From Stenopsyche tienmushanensis (taxonomy: Eukaryota; Arthropoda; Insecta; Trichoptera; Stenopsychidae): a DNA stretch of 64,000 nt. The notes below the pieces were generated by a model that saw only the letters and a program-made list of their open reading frames with translations, was not told the DNA's origin and ran no database searches. The DNA lies in NCBI GenBank assembly GCA_008973525.1, contig WACJ01000339.1, positions 124,001 through 188,000 on the forward strand, given 5' to 3'. Below, piece after piece: positions 36,143-48,309 of the stretch; within the stretch, counting starts at the first letter, position 1; every line of letters begins with the position of its first letter. Position numbers and translations under genes: made by a program.

Positions 36143-36832
36143 TAGGAAATCCAATCCCGGGATCCGGGATTAGTAAACCTAATCCCGAAAAACTCGGGAT
36201 TGAATTTTTTATCTAATAGAAATCGTACACCTCACCAGTACGATAAAGGCTACTAAATCGAGACATTCCCGCCGAAATCTGGACGCTTGGAAACAGTGGC
36301 GTAACTACTAATTTTCGAGCTTAGGCGACGCCTAGGGGCAGTATCTGTCTATTCTATATATACAGTACATATATGTTTTTCGAATTTTTATATTAACCTT
36401 TCCCTACCGGTGATGTATTTACTACACCTCGACTCTAATAACGGGAAGATCGATATTAAATATAATAGATACGGGCTTCAGAGTTTTTTTATTCCTCCGT
36501 AATATAATTACGAATCACATCAAAGTATTATAGTATATAAGTATTCATCTGCAGCGACGGAAATTAATAATTTGTCGGGAAATCGGGAATTTTGCGAGTT
36601 TTAGTTCGGGTCTCAGCAGATAGGAATTTTATCAGTCACATTGATGGTGGTGATACGAAATTAAACATCAACTCGAACTTGCGTCTAAATATCTGATGAC
36701 GATACCTCCAACGCGTGTGGAGGCTGAGGGTGCATTTTCAGCAGCAAGTTGCCTGGCTTCCAAAATCAGATCCAGACTAAATGACGAAACACTCGATGCT
36801 TTAATGTTATTTCGGGCACATTTTTAAAATAA
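36143..36832 (+). mobile_element. hAT-A, copy 8 (3' truncated)
   Basis: The left end is TAGGAAATCCAATCCCGGGA. The body follows the consensus through the dimerisation-domain remnant (36660-36790, GAGGCTGAGGGTGCATTTTC and beyond), then similarity ends near 36832 without the right terminus. Shared single-base changes with copy 6 (GGGAAGATCGATATTAAATA, TTCGAGCTTAGGCGACGCC) suggest that these two copies form a subfamily. Confidence 0.82.
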
Positions 36833-37279
36833 CATATATTACATGATTGCGAAAAAATCGAAGCATCATAATGCATACGACGAATAAGATGGCCAGGAAA
36901 GATGAAAAGATTAGTTTTTGGTGATATCTTTATTTACCGATGCTAAAGACTACATTTACGATACCATAGAGGCCAGAGAAGAAAATGTCTTCTCGTGATC
37001 AAAGCTATCGGACAATTCTGACTTTTCAAAATGAATTCTGAAATCATTAACAGAAAATGGATTGCGAATTTAATATAGCAAAAATGAAAAAAAAATATTA
37101 GCTTAGCGATTTGGTTTCGTGATCAAATAACTGCGTTTTTCTCCTTCCCAATAAAATATTATAAATGCTACTGAAAAAAAACACTATGTCCTATTTAATA
37201 TCGTAATAATTATGCTAATACATCTGGTTTTAGTACTAAATCAGTTAAGCTACAAATAAAAAAACACTGCGTCACATTA
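36833..37279. other. No gene recognised
   Basis: AT-rich sequence without supported features. Confidence 0.3.
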
Positions 37280-37594
37280 TTAACCCTTTGAGTAGTGAAC
37301 TAATTTTAAATCATCATAAACTTAAATGCTATATTCGTATGTGCACCATTTATCGTCCATACAAATTCACTTTTCTAAATAAGCCCTATTGATAGTAAAC
37401 TATCTTCGTTTATTTCTTCACGTTAACATAAACAATACACTTGAAATCGATAAATTTGGGTTATCGATATATACGATGTACGCAAGACATTCTTTTCATC
37501 TTCTGTCTCTCTCCGAATTAAATGCATAAGAATGCCCTTTCTGAAATACTGAAATTCGATCGCAAATACGCGACTGTACTGCTCAAAAGGTTAA
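37280..37594 (-). mobile_element. Family R2 element, copy 3 (reversed)
   Basis: TTAACCCTTTGAGTAGTG at the left and the inverted TTAACCTTTTGAGCAGTA at the right, bounded by TTAA, 315 bp. Read in reverse it gives TTTCAGAAAGGGCATTCTTA and a GAGAGAGACAGAAG run, the diverged equivalents of R2 copy 1, and the shared CCAAATTTATCGA. Confidence 0.72.
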
Positions 37595-38493
37595 ATAAGA
37601 GCGTTGATCGCATATCGGATGACAATGAGTATTCCTGGATTTTTAATGTATATTAGCACTTGCGCCTTTGATGAACATAAAACGAATGGAATGTTTATTC
37701 CAGTGACAATATGACGGCGTTCATAATGTAAATAAACTTTTCGACTCGGTGCTACAGCCATATTGTTTGGTAATGGTAAATAAAAAGAGCAGCCATAATG
37801 TTTTTGAATGTTATACAAAAGCTCTTCGCGTTTCACTATTTCAATATATGAATGAGAATGACCAAGTTCTGAAACTACAAACATTACCGACAGCGATAAA
37901 AAAATATTTGAATAACAATGTATAAAAATATCATATTTATATTATGGATTGCGTCCCAATATATATATATATGCATACCGTTGTTGTGGTTGTGTGCAAA
38001 AATGCATTATGAAATATACGTCTAAGTCTCCTTTGAGTGAGATAGGGGAGTCAATTTATGATGTGTGTCCATCGAGAGACAAAAAATCCCGGCTGAGAGA
38101 TTTTGATGAAAATTAGTTAAATTCGAAAATTTTCGTAGTAAAAAAAACGTACAATGAAGTCCGATAGGGAGGGTGGACGGCAGTAATAGTTGTCAGACGA
38201 GCCATCGACTCGGGATGAGTGGTGTGAGGCCCGTGGGGGTGGGAATTTTTCGTTCGCATCCCTTAAAAGTTCGGGGCGTGCCAATTTCGTCATTTTAAAG
38301 ATTTTTTATCAAGCCTAGAGAATATATTTTTAGAGAGGAATAACGCAAAACTCACACCAATTGTATTCATTTTAGAAAAAAATATTTATAAACGATTACC
38401 ACATCGTGTAAAATTATCGCAACTCAAAATAGAATGTTAGAAATAAAAGTTTGCAGATATAAATTCAATATGAAAAAAATTGGTGGATTTTAC
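37595..38493. other. No gene recognised
   Basis: AT-rich, with a short TA run at 37960. The 97-aa minus frame at 37591-37884 overlaps the R2 end and has no recognised domain. Confidence 0.3.
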
Positions 38494-38779
38494 TTAACCC
38501 CTTCAACGCTTTGTTTCACTGTTAAAAGTTTCACTGTTAATTCGTAGTGACGCGATCTTTTCGCCGCTAGCGTATACGTACGTCATATCCAGTATACGAA
38601 AATCAGTTCCCGAAATGAATCATTCTTACATTTGACGTAAACAACACTGCGATCGGATATATCCGTCATTTTCCATTGAAGTTTGCTTAACTTTAACAAT
38701 GCGGATATATACGTCATACCCACTTTGCATGGACTTTGGTCTTGACGGATATATACGTCATATCCATTTAAGGGGCTAA
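38494..38779. mobile_element. Family F TTAA element, copy 1 (286 bp)
   Basis: TTAACCCCTTCAACGC at the left, and a right end whose complement reads TTAGCCCCTTAAATGGATA. Several GACGTATATCCG-type near-palindromes occur (GGATATATACGTCA at 38704 and 38746). The same unit is at 51316-51508 and 60911-61214 in the opposite orientation. No coding frame was found. Confidence 0.72.
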
Positions 38780-39287
38780 GGGGTCATCTCACTTTATCGC
38801 GTCAAAAAAATATTTTTTTTTTTTTTAATTTCATTTTTCGAAATGACATATCTCTAAGGAAGTCGTCCATAATTTTGGTGAAGAAATTCGGATTATTTCA
38901 ACGTTTTATAGCCAATTCGCTCGAAACATTCGCTCCATCTAGACTGCACCCCAGCCGGTCAGAGACCTGTACCTGCTTTTGTTTGCAGGCCAGAGGTTCC
39001 TATTGGAAACCTTTCTTATGTTTGTTCTAGTAAGGAGCAGATGAAGTCAAAAAAGTGTTAATACGAATTTAAAAAAGGCGAAAAAGCAAGTGTAAAGTAA
39101 GGCCATAAATAGAAAGAACTCTGTATGAAGTGCTTCGAAAATCGAACAGCTTGCTAATAAATTATTTAAAAAAAGATGTAAATTATTATGGCTTAGCTAT
39201 CCGCCTACATCTTCGTTCAATAAAAAAATTGATAAACGCTAAAAATTGCCTATTTTTTTGGCTCATCAAAGTGAGATGACCCCTTAA
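38776..39287. mobile_element. Family K element, copy 1 (512 bp)
   Basis: The inverted ends GGGGTCATCTCACTTT and AAAGTGAGATGACCCC are perfect over 16 bp and bordered by CTAA/TTAA. The left border is shared with family F copy 1, so the two abut at one site. The internal block at 38941-39055 (CTGCTTTTGTTTGCAGGCCA and beyond) is similar to 52585-52715, which precedes a Mutator-like coding remnant. This copy has no open frame. Confidence 0.7.
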
Positions 39288-39451
39288 TTTATATTATCCC
39301 GATTTAACCACAAAAACATTCGTTTGGTTCATATTTAAACAATCAAAATATGCATAAAATGAGTTTATGTTAAATTTGTGCTCCATGAACGCGATTTTTA
39401 TATGATTCATGCAATAAATAAAAATTGTAAACTGTGAGGGTGAGTTTATGT

Positions 39452-39625
39452 TTAACCACTCAAAGAGGTAAGACACAGAATTGTGTCCAAATTCCAAGTA
39501 CAAAGATCATACACGCTGTGACGGTCCTGACAGATAAATGGATTTGTACGGATGATAAGTGGCGGACATACGAATATAGCATCTATGTTTATGATTCAAA
39601 ATTAGGTCACTACTCAAAGGGTTAA
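39452..39625 (-). repeat. Family R2 fragment, copy 4
   Basis: The right end CACTACTCAAAGGGTTAA (39608-39625) is the complement of the left end of R2 copy 3. Similarity runs inward over about 80 bp (ATATAGCATCTATGTTTATG). The left boundary is uncertain. A TTAACCACTCAAAGAGG at 39452 may be the other terminus. Confidence 0.5.
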
Positions 39626-41793
39626 AATATTGTACTACTTAACGTAATTAAAATAAATATCTTATTTATATTAGAAATTATATTTTTGAGCCAAATCATA
39701 AAGATTCTGCATAGGAAAATCATTAGAAATCTAGACCACGACGATAGTTTGATATATTCAAATCTTTATAAATATTATGCTAAAATATTTATGTGTGCTA
39801 TTAAATTTGTATATGGATGTTCATTGGAAAGGTTAAATAAAACTCTGCATCTCGGTTAAAAATAAAACTATACGTTAGTGGAAGCATGGTTCATATGTTG
39901 TACCATCGGCCAATATATTGCTAAAAGTTTCCATCGCGTAGAAAAATATATTTAGAGCACAATATAAAAATCAACGTACAATGAACAGACTTTAGACTGT
40001 GCAAATGTGCTATAATGACAGAGCTCTTACTTGATACTTAAATATTCCAGTCTATTGTTGTTTATAATACGAATGTGTAAATTTCAGTTTATTTTAAAAC
40101 GGAAGTGGCATTAAGTATTTAATTACTGTGCTCGTTCCATAGGCAGAACCAAGAATCGTTTGCATTTTGTAAAAACGAACGTTAAGCAAATATTACATAA
40201 TGTTCTACAGAGATGACTTCATTCCATTGTATTCTAAAATAGATTTATTCGAGCTAAATCGAATTTAATCCCACATTCCTCCGAGATTCAGTAAATCTCT
40301 TTGTTTGATCGACGCCAATGCAGGAATTCGCTGTAGGTTCAATCGTGGATGGGAAAGGTTTGCTCCTGAAATGCAGCAAAGGAAGACTCAAAAAGTGCAA
40401 TTAATGCATCCTAGGCGCGCTTTGGTTGCAATCAACGAATCGATGGAAATCTTATGCGTGGAACATTCAGTCTTCCATGTCGACGAAGATTTACATATTA
40501 ATTGATGTGACAACGTTATTTTAATTGGCAAAAATTAGCACTCTGTCCCAATTAAATGAATACTGTTATGGACGCCGTCAAATCAGTCTGCATGCTTCGG
40601 GCATCAAATTCGAAATTTTGCATATGCATATGAAATTATTTATTTTTTTGCGTTATTTTATTGAAATGATAACGAGGAGTCGAAAAAATGAGAATTAATT
40701 GACTGCCAATAGATAAATGTCATCTGCTGCCATCACGACATATTAACGCGTTCGAACTGCTGTCGTATTTGTTCGACTATAAATTTATCAATGTGTAATT
40801 TTATTAATATTTTCATCATATTGCTTTTGCGTGATGTCATCATCATCATCATAGCGCAGCCACTAACAGTCCACTAGCGTGATGTAATTTGCATTAAGTA
40901 ATCATTTATGGCGCATAAAAATGTTTATTGCAATCAGAGCCGTAACAAGGGTTTGAAGCGCTCATGGCAAGTGTCTAACTTCCCACCTCCCCCCAATTTA
41001 TTGTTGCATTATAGTTGCTTCCGTGGTCGTACAGATCATAGAAAATGCCGCAAAAAAAATCCTAAAAGTGGACGGAGTGGCCACACGGTTCGTATGTCCA
41101 ATCGGTCCGGTTATCGGACTGCTGATGTGACGAATGAGCGCATTGGATTGTTAATTCAAGAAATAAGACCAAATCTGGATACAGACTATAGATTGGATAT
41201 CGAAAATTAAATTTGATGATATTCATAAGAGCCCATGATCTAACCCACAGTGCCATTCGGTAAAAACGCATATCCATACGATGAATCGAGCTTACATTTA
41301 CAGGATGCACTCCTTTGGGATTTAAGTCGGCGGCATCCCGACTTTATAGCAATAATAATTAAGCATGGAGTCCTGTCTTATACGGAGGTCTGTAAAATTA
41401 AGCGCTGCTTCAATTACTCAATATCGCATACTTTCTAACCATTATTTTATGGTTTAAGGTCATTTTATTGTTTTACGACATCAATGCAAAAGCCCGGTTG
41501 TGTTCGCATCATGTTATTTTGTATTCTTCGAGATGCGGCTAATTTTGTTTGGCGATTATACCAATTAATGCATTGCATGTGTTGTCGATAATTTTTTTTT
41601 GTACATTTTATAGTTGTATACATACACTTTATAGCTATTTTGGTAGAAGGGTGACCGTGTGGTAACAGTAAATGGCACTCTTTGACAATATATCCATCTA
41701 CACATGCATAAATAACACTTATTAAATATCGCCAGTGAAAAAATATTGTGGGGTGGTTTTTTTTTTAAATTTGAACTCATTTAACTCATCAGC
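39626..41793. other. Mostly empty, SINE-like piece at 40838
   Basis: 40838-40875 repeats the start of the segment at 12217 (CAT run, CAGCCACTAACAGTCCACT). A 66-aa frame (40305-40505) and a 100-aa basic frame (40908-41210) show no known domain. The latter overlaps a minus frame of 82 aa. Confidence 0.3.
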
Positions 41794-42005
41794 TTTAGGA
41801 TTGTATCTGGGCAACAGTCCCTTTTCTTTGTATCTCTACAAGGTAGGCGAAGTACTATGAAGGATCATAAAAACCAATATTATTTTCCAAATACTGTCCT
41901 AAACACGATACGCAAAATAAAATCATATAAGTTTAAATCTGAGTGGGGAAAAAATGTAGAAACAAAATGTCGAGCCAGACTCGACATAGGACCACAAAGA
42001 GTTAA
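41794..42005 (+). mobile_element. Family E fragment, right end (copy 5)
   Basis: The final 212 bp of family E, ending ACCACAAAGAGTTAA at TTAA 42002-42005. The hairpin TGTCGAGCCAGACTCGACA is at 41968-41986. A 63-codon frame from 41857 begins MKDHKNQYYFPNTVLNTIRK, shared in the same phase with the copies at 45861 and 61674. The left part of the element is missing here. Confidence 0.72.
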
Positions 42006-42031
42006 TTTCTCAAATCAAAATATCAAAAGGG

Positions 42032-42053
42032 TTAACGTGATCATATGATCACG
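42032..42053. repeat. TTAA plus 18-bp perfect palindrome
   Basis: TTAA (42032) is followed at once by CGTGATCATATGATCACG, a perfect palindrome. It lies 27 bp past the family E end and looks like the terminus of another TTAA element whose far end was not found. Confidence 0.4.
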
Positions 42054-42563
42054 CACCTTTTTAGCTGTGTTTTTATTTGAATATTCAATAAATAGTGTGT
42101 ATTTTATGAAACATCTATTTATAACAAACAGAACTATTCGCTCAAAGATAAGAATCGTAGGATTGATCTAAAATCGTTTTTGCAAATCAAACGCTATTAT
42201 TTATCCATGGGAATTAGAAAGCAACTCAACGCACTGCGATGTTTATTATTACTAATGAAGAAATACAAAACAAATATTTGATATAATAAGGAGAAAAATG
42301 AATATTCCCAGAAGAAAAGAGAACAATAAAAGAAACATTTAATACGAATTTGGCGAAATCGGTGGCTTGTGTTTTTTTTTCCTTGCGAAAATATTATTAC
42401 GGAATTGATCGAGTTTGAAGACCTCAAACAAAGAATGTAAATATTGTAGTGTCGCCATAAACCTGTGGTATCAATATGTCTGTCTGTTCATAAGTTCAAT
42501 TAAAACGATTACTATCATGTTTTAATTGCACGATTGTTGATGGCATCGGTATGATGCATAAAT
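42054..42563. other. No gene recognised
   Basis: AT-rich, with no supported feature. Confidence 0.3.
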
Positions 42564-43453
42564 CAGAGCTTTCGGTACAGGTTTGCGTCCTGAAATAAAA
42601 AAAAAACGGTTTTTTCGGTTCTCAGTTCAGCTCCGGATAACCGTTTTATTTTTATTTTTTTTTTAAATGCATTTTCCATGGGATTGAATCGGAACTAAAG
42701 AAAAACTGGTAAAACAGTTATTTGTCGGAACAAAAACCGTAACTGAATCGATTTGAACATATCGGTTTTTTTCGGTTCGATACACGCCTTACATTCCGTT
42801 TATCTCAAATAATTATTATGTATTTTGTTTAGGTTATCTCTTTCTATATATTCGCTATGGATCCAGATTGGCACTTCCAAATTTCAATTTGTTTCCGAGT
42901 ATTATGTAATTTAAGCTGAGATTCTTAAATCAATATCTTTTCGTTTAATATATGATATTATTATATACTTCTTGTTTTAATTATTAAGCCCCTACGTAGA
43001 AATAGAATTAGTAAATAATACATAACCTAACGAATTATTAATAATTAAAGATAACTATTATTTTTTTCAGAACGTAACCGATATAAATATTTGGAACTGA
43101 ACCGAAAAAAAAACCGAAATGAAAAAAATAACGCCTCAAAGTCCTGGTATTTTCCAACATAGTTCAGATCATTTTATTACGTCAAGTTTATAAAATGAAA
43201 CAATTTTGTATATTCATGGTTGAAGAAAACAGGATTCCAGAGAATATATAATATTTTATTTATAAAGATGAATGGAAGATGAACACGGAAGATGAACATT
43301 TTATTATTAAAATATCATCCAATGTATTTTCTTTTAGATTGTTTATATCTAGACTCGTAGAATAAATCAAATTTGGCTTTGACTTGTGTGTTTCAATCCA
43401 AAAATAATAAAGGTTTTTTTCGGTTTTTAGTTCAGTTCCAATTCGAAGCCCTT
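42564..43453. mobile_element. Family G element, long copy (probable hAT)
   Basis: The left end is CAGAGCTTTCGG, followed by CGGTTTTTTCGGTTC motifs. The right edge reads TTCGAAGCCCTT, the complement of the GGGCTTCGAA terminus in the 48-bp copy. ACCGAAA-rich blocks lie at both sides. The 8-bp flanks match at only 5 of 8 (GCATAAAT, ATATAAAC), so the borders are provisional. It shares 42650-43000 with copy 1 at 330-790. No transposase frame was found. Confidence 0.5.
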
Positions 43454-45175
43454 ATATAAACTCAAATATATTGCAAAGTTCTTCCTTTTGTTTAAAATGT
43501 ATTAGTTTTGATAATACGGAGAAAATGTAATGTGTAATTACACCCTGGGCGATGATGATGCATAGCCTCCCTTTGTCCGTTTTTTTGACATGGCACCCAA
43601 TCCGGGGAACAACGACAATCAATCGTAATCAAAAAGTGGCTGCGCATAACCCAATACACAATCAATATACACATATTCAATAAAATCCGGTAAAAATACG
43701 CATTTTAAAGTTATACCGGATATAAATCTTCGATGGCGATGCCAACGAGATCCGATGGTGTGAGGAAGGTGCAAAATGATTAGACTCCCTCGCAATACAT
43801 ACGTTTTTTCTGCCGATCCAGTTTTGATGAGAGACACGAATATTGGCTTAGGGGGCATAAATACGGGGAGATTTTTCCGTAGGGGAGGTTTTTTTTAAAG
43901 TGTGAAATTACTAATTTATATACAGACCACAAACACACGCGCATAAAACGTATGACGTACGGTAATGACAACTCGCCCTCTACGTTCGGATTTAACCAAT
44001 CGAAGATTCATAGGCGTTACGCACACATGGCCGCTTCAATTTGATTCCGTTCCGGAGTCTGTATGAATTTATATAAATGCGAATATTTTCCGGACGGGGA
44101 ATAAGTATAGTTGAGGATGAAACGTGCTGCATGTCAAAATAATATATATTTATAAAATTTGAATGATGGGTAGATTCCTATTGTACGGCGTCAAGCAAGG
44201 GGAACCGCGGTTACCATGACGACCCGCCATGAAAGGGTTATTTTTCGCGCCCCTAATAATACAGCGGGGTGCCTACACACAACGTCGACCATGCGGTTCC
44301 ATCTTAAGACACGAGTGTGGTGCCGAAACCACAAAAACAACTTTAACCCACTTGTCGAACACTCCACCATGGGGGGACAACACGCTATCATTATTTTTTG
44401 TCATTGGCATTATAATTACACAAAGTTCTTTTACATGCCTCTATTTTAAGGATAAAATGTATATTAACGCGATATTTTTTCGTTTCTATCGACCGAGGTT
44501 TTAAAAGCGGCGAACTTAACTCATTAATGTCGAACTTATTAATAGAGCAGAAAGGCTCATGTGATTCACTGGAAACAAGTTCGAATACACTTATTGATCT
44601 GGCAAAGATATGAATACATCTTGTGAACGAAACAAAACCCATGTAAAATCTGAATTTAGCATTTTAACTGCCAAAAAATTTAGAGATATTAGAAATCGCG
44701 TATAAAGTTGATTGACTTATATATTTTATTGTCTAAGGGTGACTTGTGTACTCTAGCATATGCATGTCTACAACACGCTATTATGTTTGATAATTTACAG
44801 GTTTTGAGCCTTTCTTTTTAGGATTGTCACAATACATGATGAATATTATATACAAGCATTAAAATCGATTGTTTATCTCAATTTACAAACAAAACAATTT
44901 TTTTACAAGTCATTCTGATCAATACATCCCACAATAGATTGAGTTTCGTAGCAAAGATCATTCAATGGGCAGCCATGATCTTTGTTTAAATTATTTAACC
45001 GGTTGACGCACACGTCTGGAATAACGATCTTCGCAATATATGAACGTAAAATTGGAGTTAAACCATCGCTAAAACACACAATTATTATTGTTTTGAATCG
45101 ATGACATTGAATGTTGATAGTAGCGTTATCTGCCTCATTTCAATTCTCAGAGAAGTTTGAGAGCTTTTAATCCGC
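43454..45175. other. Non-repetitive stretch, no gene named
   Basis: 43500-44400 is richer in GC, with several overlapping frames up to 91 aa (44216-44504 plus, 44191-44391 minus) and none recognisable. TTTAACCGGTTGACGC at 44994 resembles the start of a TTAA element but has no partner. Confidence 0.3.
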
Positions 45176-45360
45176 TTAACTCTTTACGGTCTTATGTCCA
45201 GTCTGGCTCGACATTTTGTTTCTACGTTTTTCTTCCCACTCATATTTAAAATCATGTGATTTTATTTTGCGTATCGTGTTAAGGACAGTATTTGGAAAGA
45301 AATATTGGTTTTTATGATCATTTATAGTGCTTCGCCTACCTGCTAGAGATACAAAGGAAA
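45176..45360 (-). mobile_element. Family E fragment, reversed (copy 3)
   Basis: Starts TTAACTCTTTACGGTC at 45176 and is the complement of the family E right end through TACAAAGGAAA, where similarity stops. The hairpin here reads TGTCCAGTCTGGCTCGACA, with one arm mutated. Confidence 0.72.
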
Positions 45361-45376
45361 TGGACTGTCTTCATTG

Positions 45377-46117
45377 AATAACTCCTCCCTTTATCGCCAT
45401 GAACAGCTGATGTCATAATCGATTTGACAAAAAAATAAAAATTGACAAAAACTTAGCGGTCCTATGTCGAGTATGGCTCGACATTTTTTCCCTAAAGTAC
45501 AAAAATTTTCCCTATAGTTTGTATTTGGAAAGGAAAATTGATATCCTTCATAGTGTTTCGCCTACCTGCTAGAGATACAAAGGAAAGGGGCTGCTGCCCG
45601 GATAAAATCCTAAAACACAAACACGCGCTTTCGTAAACATCTCCCATCATACTTACGATATTTTTACGTAATCATATAATATTCATAATAATTTTGTCCG
45701 AAACTAACGAATATACATAATAAATTTATTATGATATTATTATTAAGTATGATCGGAGATGTTCACGAAAGCGCGCGTTAAGAGTCACTGCCTGTGTTTT
45801 AGGATTTTATCCAGGCAGCAGCTCCTTTCCTTTGTATCTCTAGGAGGTAGGCGAAACACTATGAAGGATCATAAATACCAATATTCCTTTCCAAATACTG
45901 TCCTAAACACGATACGCAAAATAAAATCATATGATTTTGAATCAGAGTGGGTAAAAAATGTGGAAACAAAATGTCGAGCCAGACTCGACATAGGACCGCA
46001 AAGAGTTAATAAACTACATAATTACATATTTTTAGTTCTACTCAATGTATTTTTTTGTCAAATCGATTGTGACATCAGCTGTTCATGGCTATAAAGGGAG
46101 GAGTTATTCAATTAAGA
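45377..46117. repeat. Inverted X arms around family E copy 4
   Basis: 45377-45440 and 46053-46117 are inverted copies of about 65 bp (TTGAATAACTCCTCCCTTTA and onward) with few mismatches. Between them lies the complete family E foldback. The arms may belong to an older palindromic element into which E was inserted. Confidence 0.65.
45453..46009. mobile_element. Family E foldback, copy 4 (557 bp)
   Basis: The two halves are inverted copies of the same family E end. Left: TTAGCGGTCCTATGTCGAGT (45453). Right: ACTCGACATAGGACCGCAAA ending in TTAA 46006-46009. The arms, about 200 bp or more, include CGAAAGCGCGCGTT, CTGTGTTTTAGGATTTTATC and CTCTAGNAGGTAGGCG blocks. The hairpin TGTCGAGCCAGACTCGACA lies near the right end. 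A frame within 45759-46094 includes MKDHKYQYSFPNTVLNTIRK. Confidence 0.8.
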
Positions 46118-47364
46118 CTACTACTGTCGAGCTTCTGACATTCATACAAATTTCGCACTATGTTTTTTACACGTTTAACACAAAGAAGCCAAGAACGGTT
46201 CGCATATGAGAGGCTCATAAATATTAACATGATTATTATAAAAATGGATTTCAATACACAATAATGATATGTGGTAATATACGTAGAGATCGGCGGCTAT
46301 GCGGGGAAAAAATAATAACAATCCACTCCAATTACTTTAATTGCGGCATAAAACTAGTTCAGAGTTGCTGTTCGTAATGCACACAATGCAATGCGATTCG
46401 AAGAATAGCATTTTTTCGTTAAACTATATTTATTATTCCTCATACGGCACTTATACGCGAACGTATTGAGACATAAAAAAAATATTTATACCTACTTATT
46501 CGGAAAGTTTGAAAAGCAGCCATTCGAAACTGCAACGAGCGTAATAATAGGCAGTGGTCATAGCTTTTGTTCCATGGATGTAGAAAAAAATATAAATAAA
46601 ATGTAATTAAAAAGTTCAATGGGCATAGGAGGATAATTAGCGACGTGAGTCATGCGTGCAGGTCGGCATACATACACGCCGACTATTGAATTCGTGTCCC
46701 GTTCGCATTATACGCTTTACCTGCAAACTTTGCGACCACTCGCGCCCTTTCGGGTTATCCGGGTGTAAATTGCATGTGTCGAATTGTCGATTTTCATAAT
46801 AGTCACGTCAGCGAGCCCGGAAAACTGAGAGCGTTTCCGCGCGAATTACACCAAAGCTCACGGCGGAAAACCGGAAGGCATGACGTATACTTCGACCAAA
46901 TCAACTTCCGTATCGGCTGTTCATCGACAAAAACGCGTTAATTCTACAATACTGAGTGCCAAAAATATCTCCAATTGAAATGAAGAGGCTATCCATTGCC
47001 AAATGTGACAAAAATAACCCAAAAACATCCAAATTTCCGGCCAACAATCGTTCAATCAATAACCTGTATACGATTTCATATGACCTATAAACTAGGGATT
47101 CCAGTCAGGATATCAAGATATATTCGGATCCTTCTCAACTATTCCATATTCGGGAAAATATCCAAATGATATTCGTAATAATTTTTAATTAAATATTTTA
47201 CAAGAAAATATTTTTCAACAGAAGAATAAGAAATTAAAGCTACTGTTGGATATAAAAATTCGATGATTGTCATGATACAAATAGCTGATCCTGTTAACAA
47301 TATGTAGGCGGATATGAATATGGACACAGTTTCTGAAAGCGAATGAATGATTTTAAGAAATCTA
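46118..47364. other. Complex non-repetitive stretch
   Basis: 46640-47000 is richer in GC, free of window repeats, and could be conserved non-coding DNA. A minus frame (47139-47378) contains a hydrophobic stretch SIFISAYILLTGSAICIMTI. Its upstream part enters the mariner terminus, so its start is not genuine. Confidence 0.3.
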
Positions 47365-48303
47365 TTAGGGTGTCCCATTAGTTTCTTTCGTTTTCATATT
47401 AAGAAAAAAATAAACAATAATTTGTATTACATCAGAATTTATTGAATAATATATGATCCATTTTGTTCTATTACCTTTTTATCATCCATCCGGAAGCCTC
47501 ATAATGCCTTCTTGTCAAAATTTCCCAGGTTTTTTGGCAAAATATTGTTCAAGGCACATTTTTTGAATTAAAATTTTTACCATGTAAACAATTTTTCAAT
47601 GAAATAAATAATAATCTGAAGAGGCAACGTCTGGAGAGTATGGAGGATGAGGTAAAACATCCCAGTCAAATGATAATAATTTATTTCTGACGAGCAAAGA
47701 CACATGAGGCCTGGTGTTATCGTGATGAAAAACAACGCCTCATCTGTTCGCTAATTCTGGCTGTTTTCTGGACAATTGCATCTTTTAGATTGTCTAGTTG
47801 GAAACAATTTTTTGTTGAATTGATCGTTTCACCTTGCTGAAGAAGCTCATAATAAATTAACCCCTTTCAATCCCATCAAATGCATAGCAAAACTTTTTTT
47901 GGATGTAGGCCAAGTTTAGCTACAGTTAAAGCTTCTATACCCTTGGTCCAAGACAGTTTACGTTGAATATTCTCATAGAGTATCCAAATTTCATCTCCAA
48001 TGACAAGTCTCTTCAAAAAAGGTTGGCTATTATGTCGTTGGAGAAGAAGATCGCATTTTGAAATACGCTGAAGTCAGTTCATGAGGAAACCACACATCTG
48101 AACGATTGATGTATCCCAATTTTATCAGATGATTATGGACGAATGTTCGCGGAATTTCTAACTTGTTAGCTATGTTATGATTTTTGACGGATGCCTATGG
48201 AACTTGTTAGCTATTTCGCGAACAGTATATCGCTGGTTTTCTTCAGCTATGGCTATGATTAGATCTGTGTTCATTTGCGAAAGAAACTTATGGGACAACC
48301 TAA
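47365..48303 (-). mobile_element. Deleted mariner with transposase relic
   Basis: The ends TTAGGGTGTCCCATTAGTTT and inverted TTAGGTTGTCCCATAAGTTT are flanked by TA (47363-47364 and 48304-48305). The minus-strand translation gives, in order: an N-terminal HTH part (TVREIANKF, then VHNHLIKLGYINRSDVWFPH), LVIGDEIWILYENIQRKLSW, VVFHHDNTRPHVSLLV, and LPHPPYSPDVASSDYYLF. These are the three catalytic blocks of mariner transposases (GDExW, HHDNxRPH, SPDxxSSDYYLF), and all three Asp positions are readable. Stops, frameshifts and an internal deletion make it a pseudogene. Confidence 0.92.
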
Positions 48304-48309
48304 TACTTG

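Noticed and set aside
37960..37976. TA runs (also 33014, 24905, 35090) as regulatory TATA clusters
   Set aside because: Simple microsatellites in AT-rich DNA.
47139..47378. Hydrophobic minus frame as a receptor exon
   Set aside because: Its start lies in the mariner terminus, and hydrophobic frames are common in T-rich DNA. No family motif was recognised.
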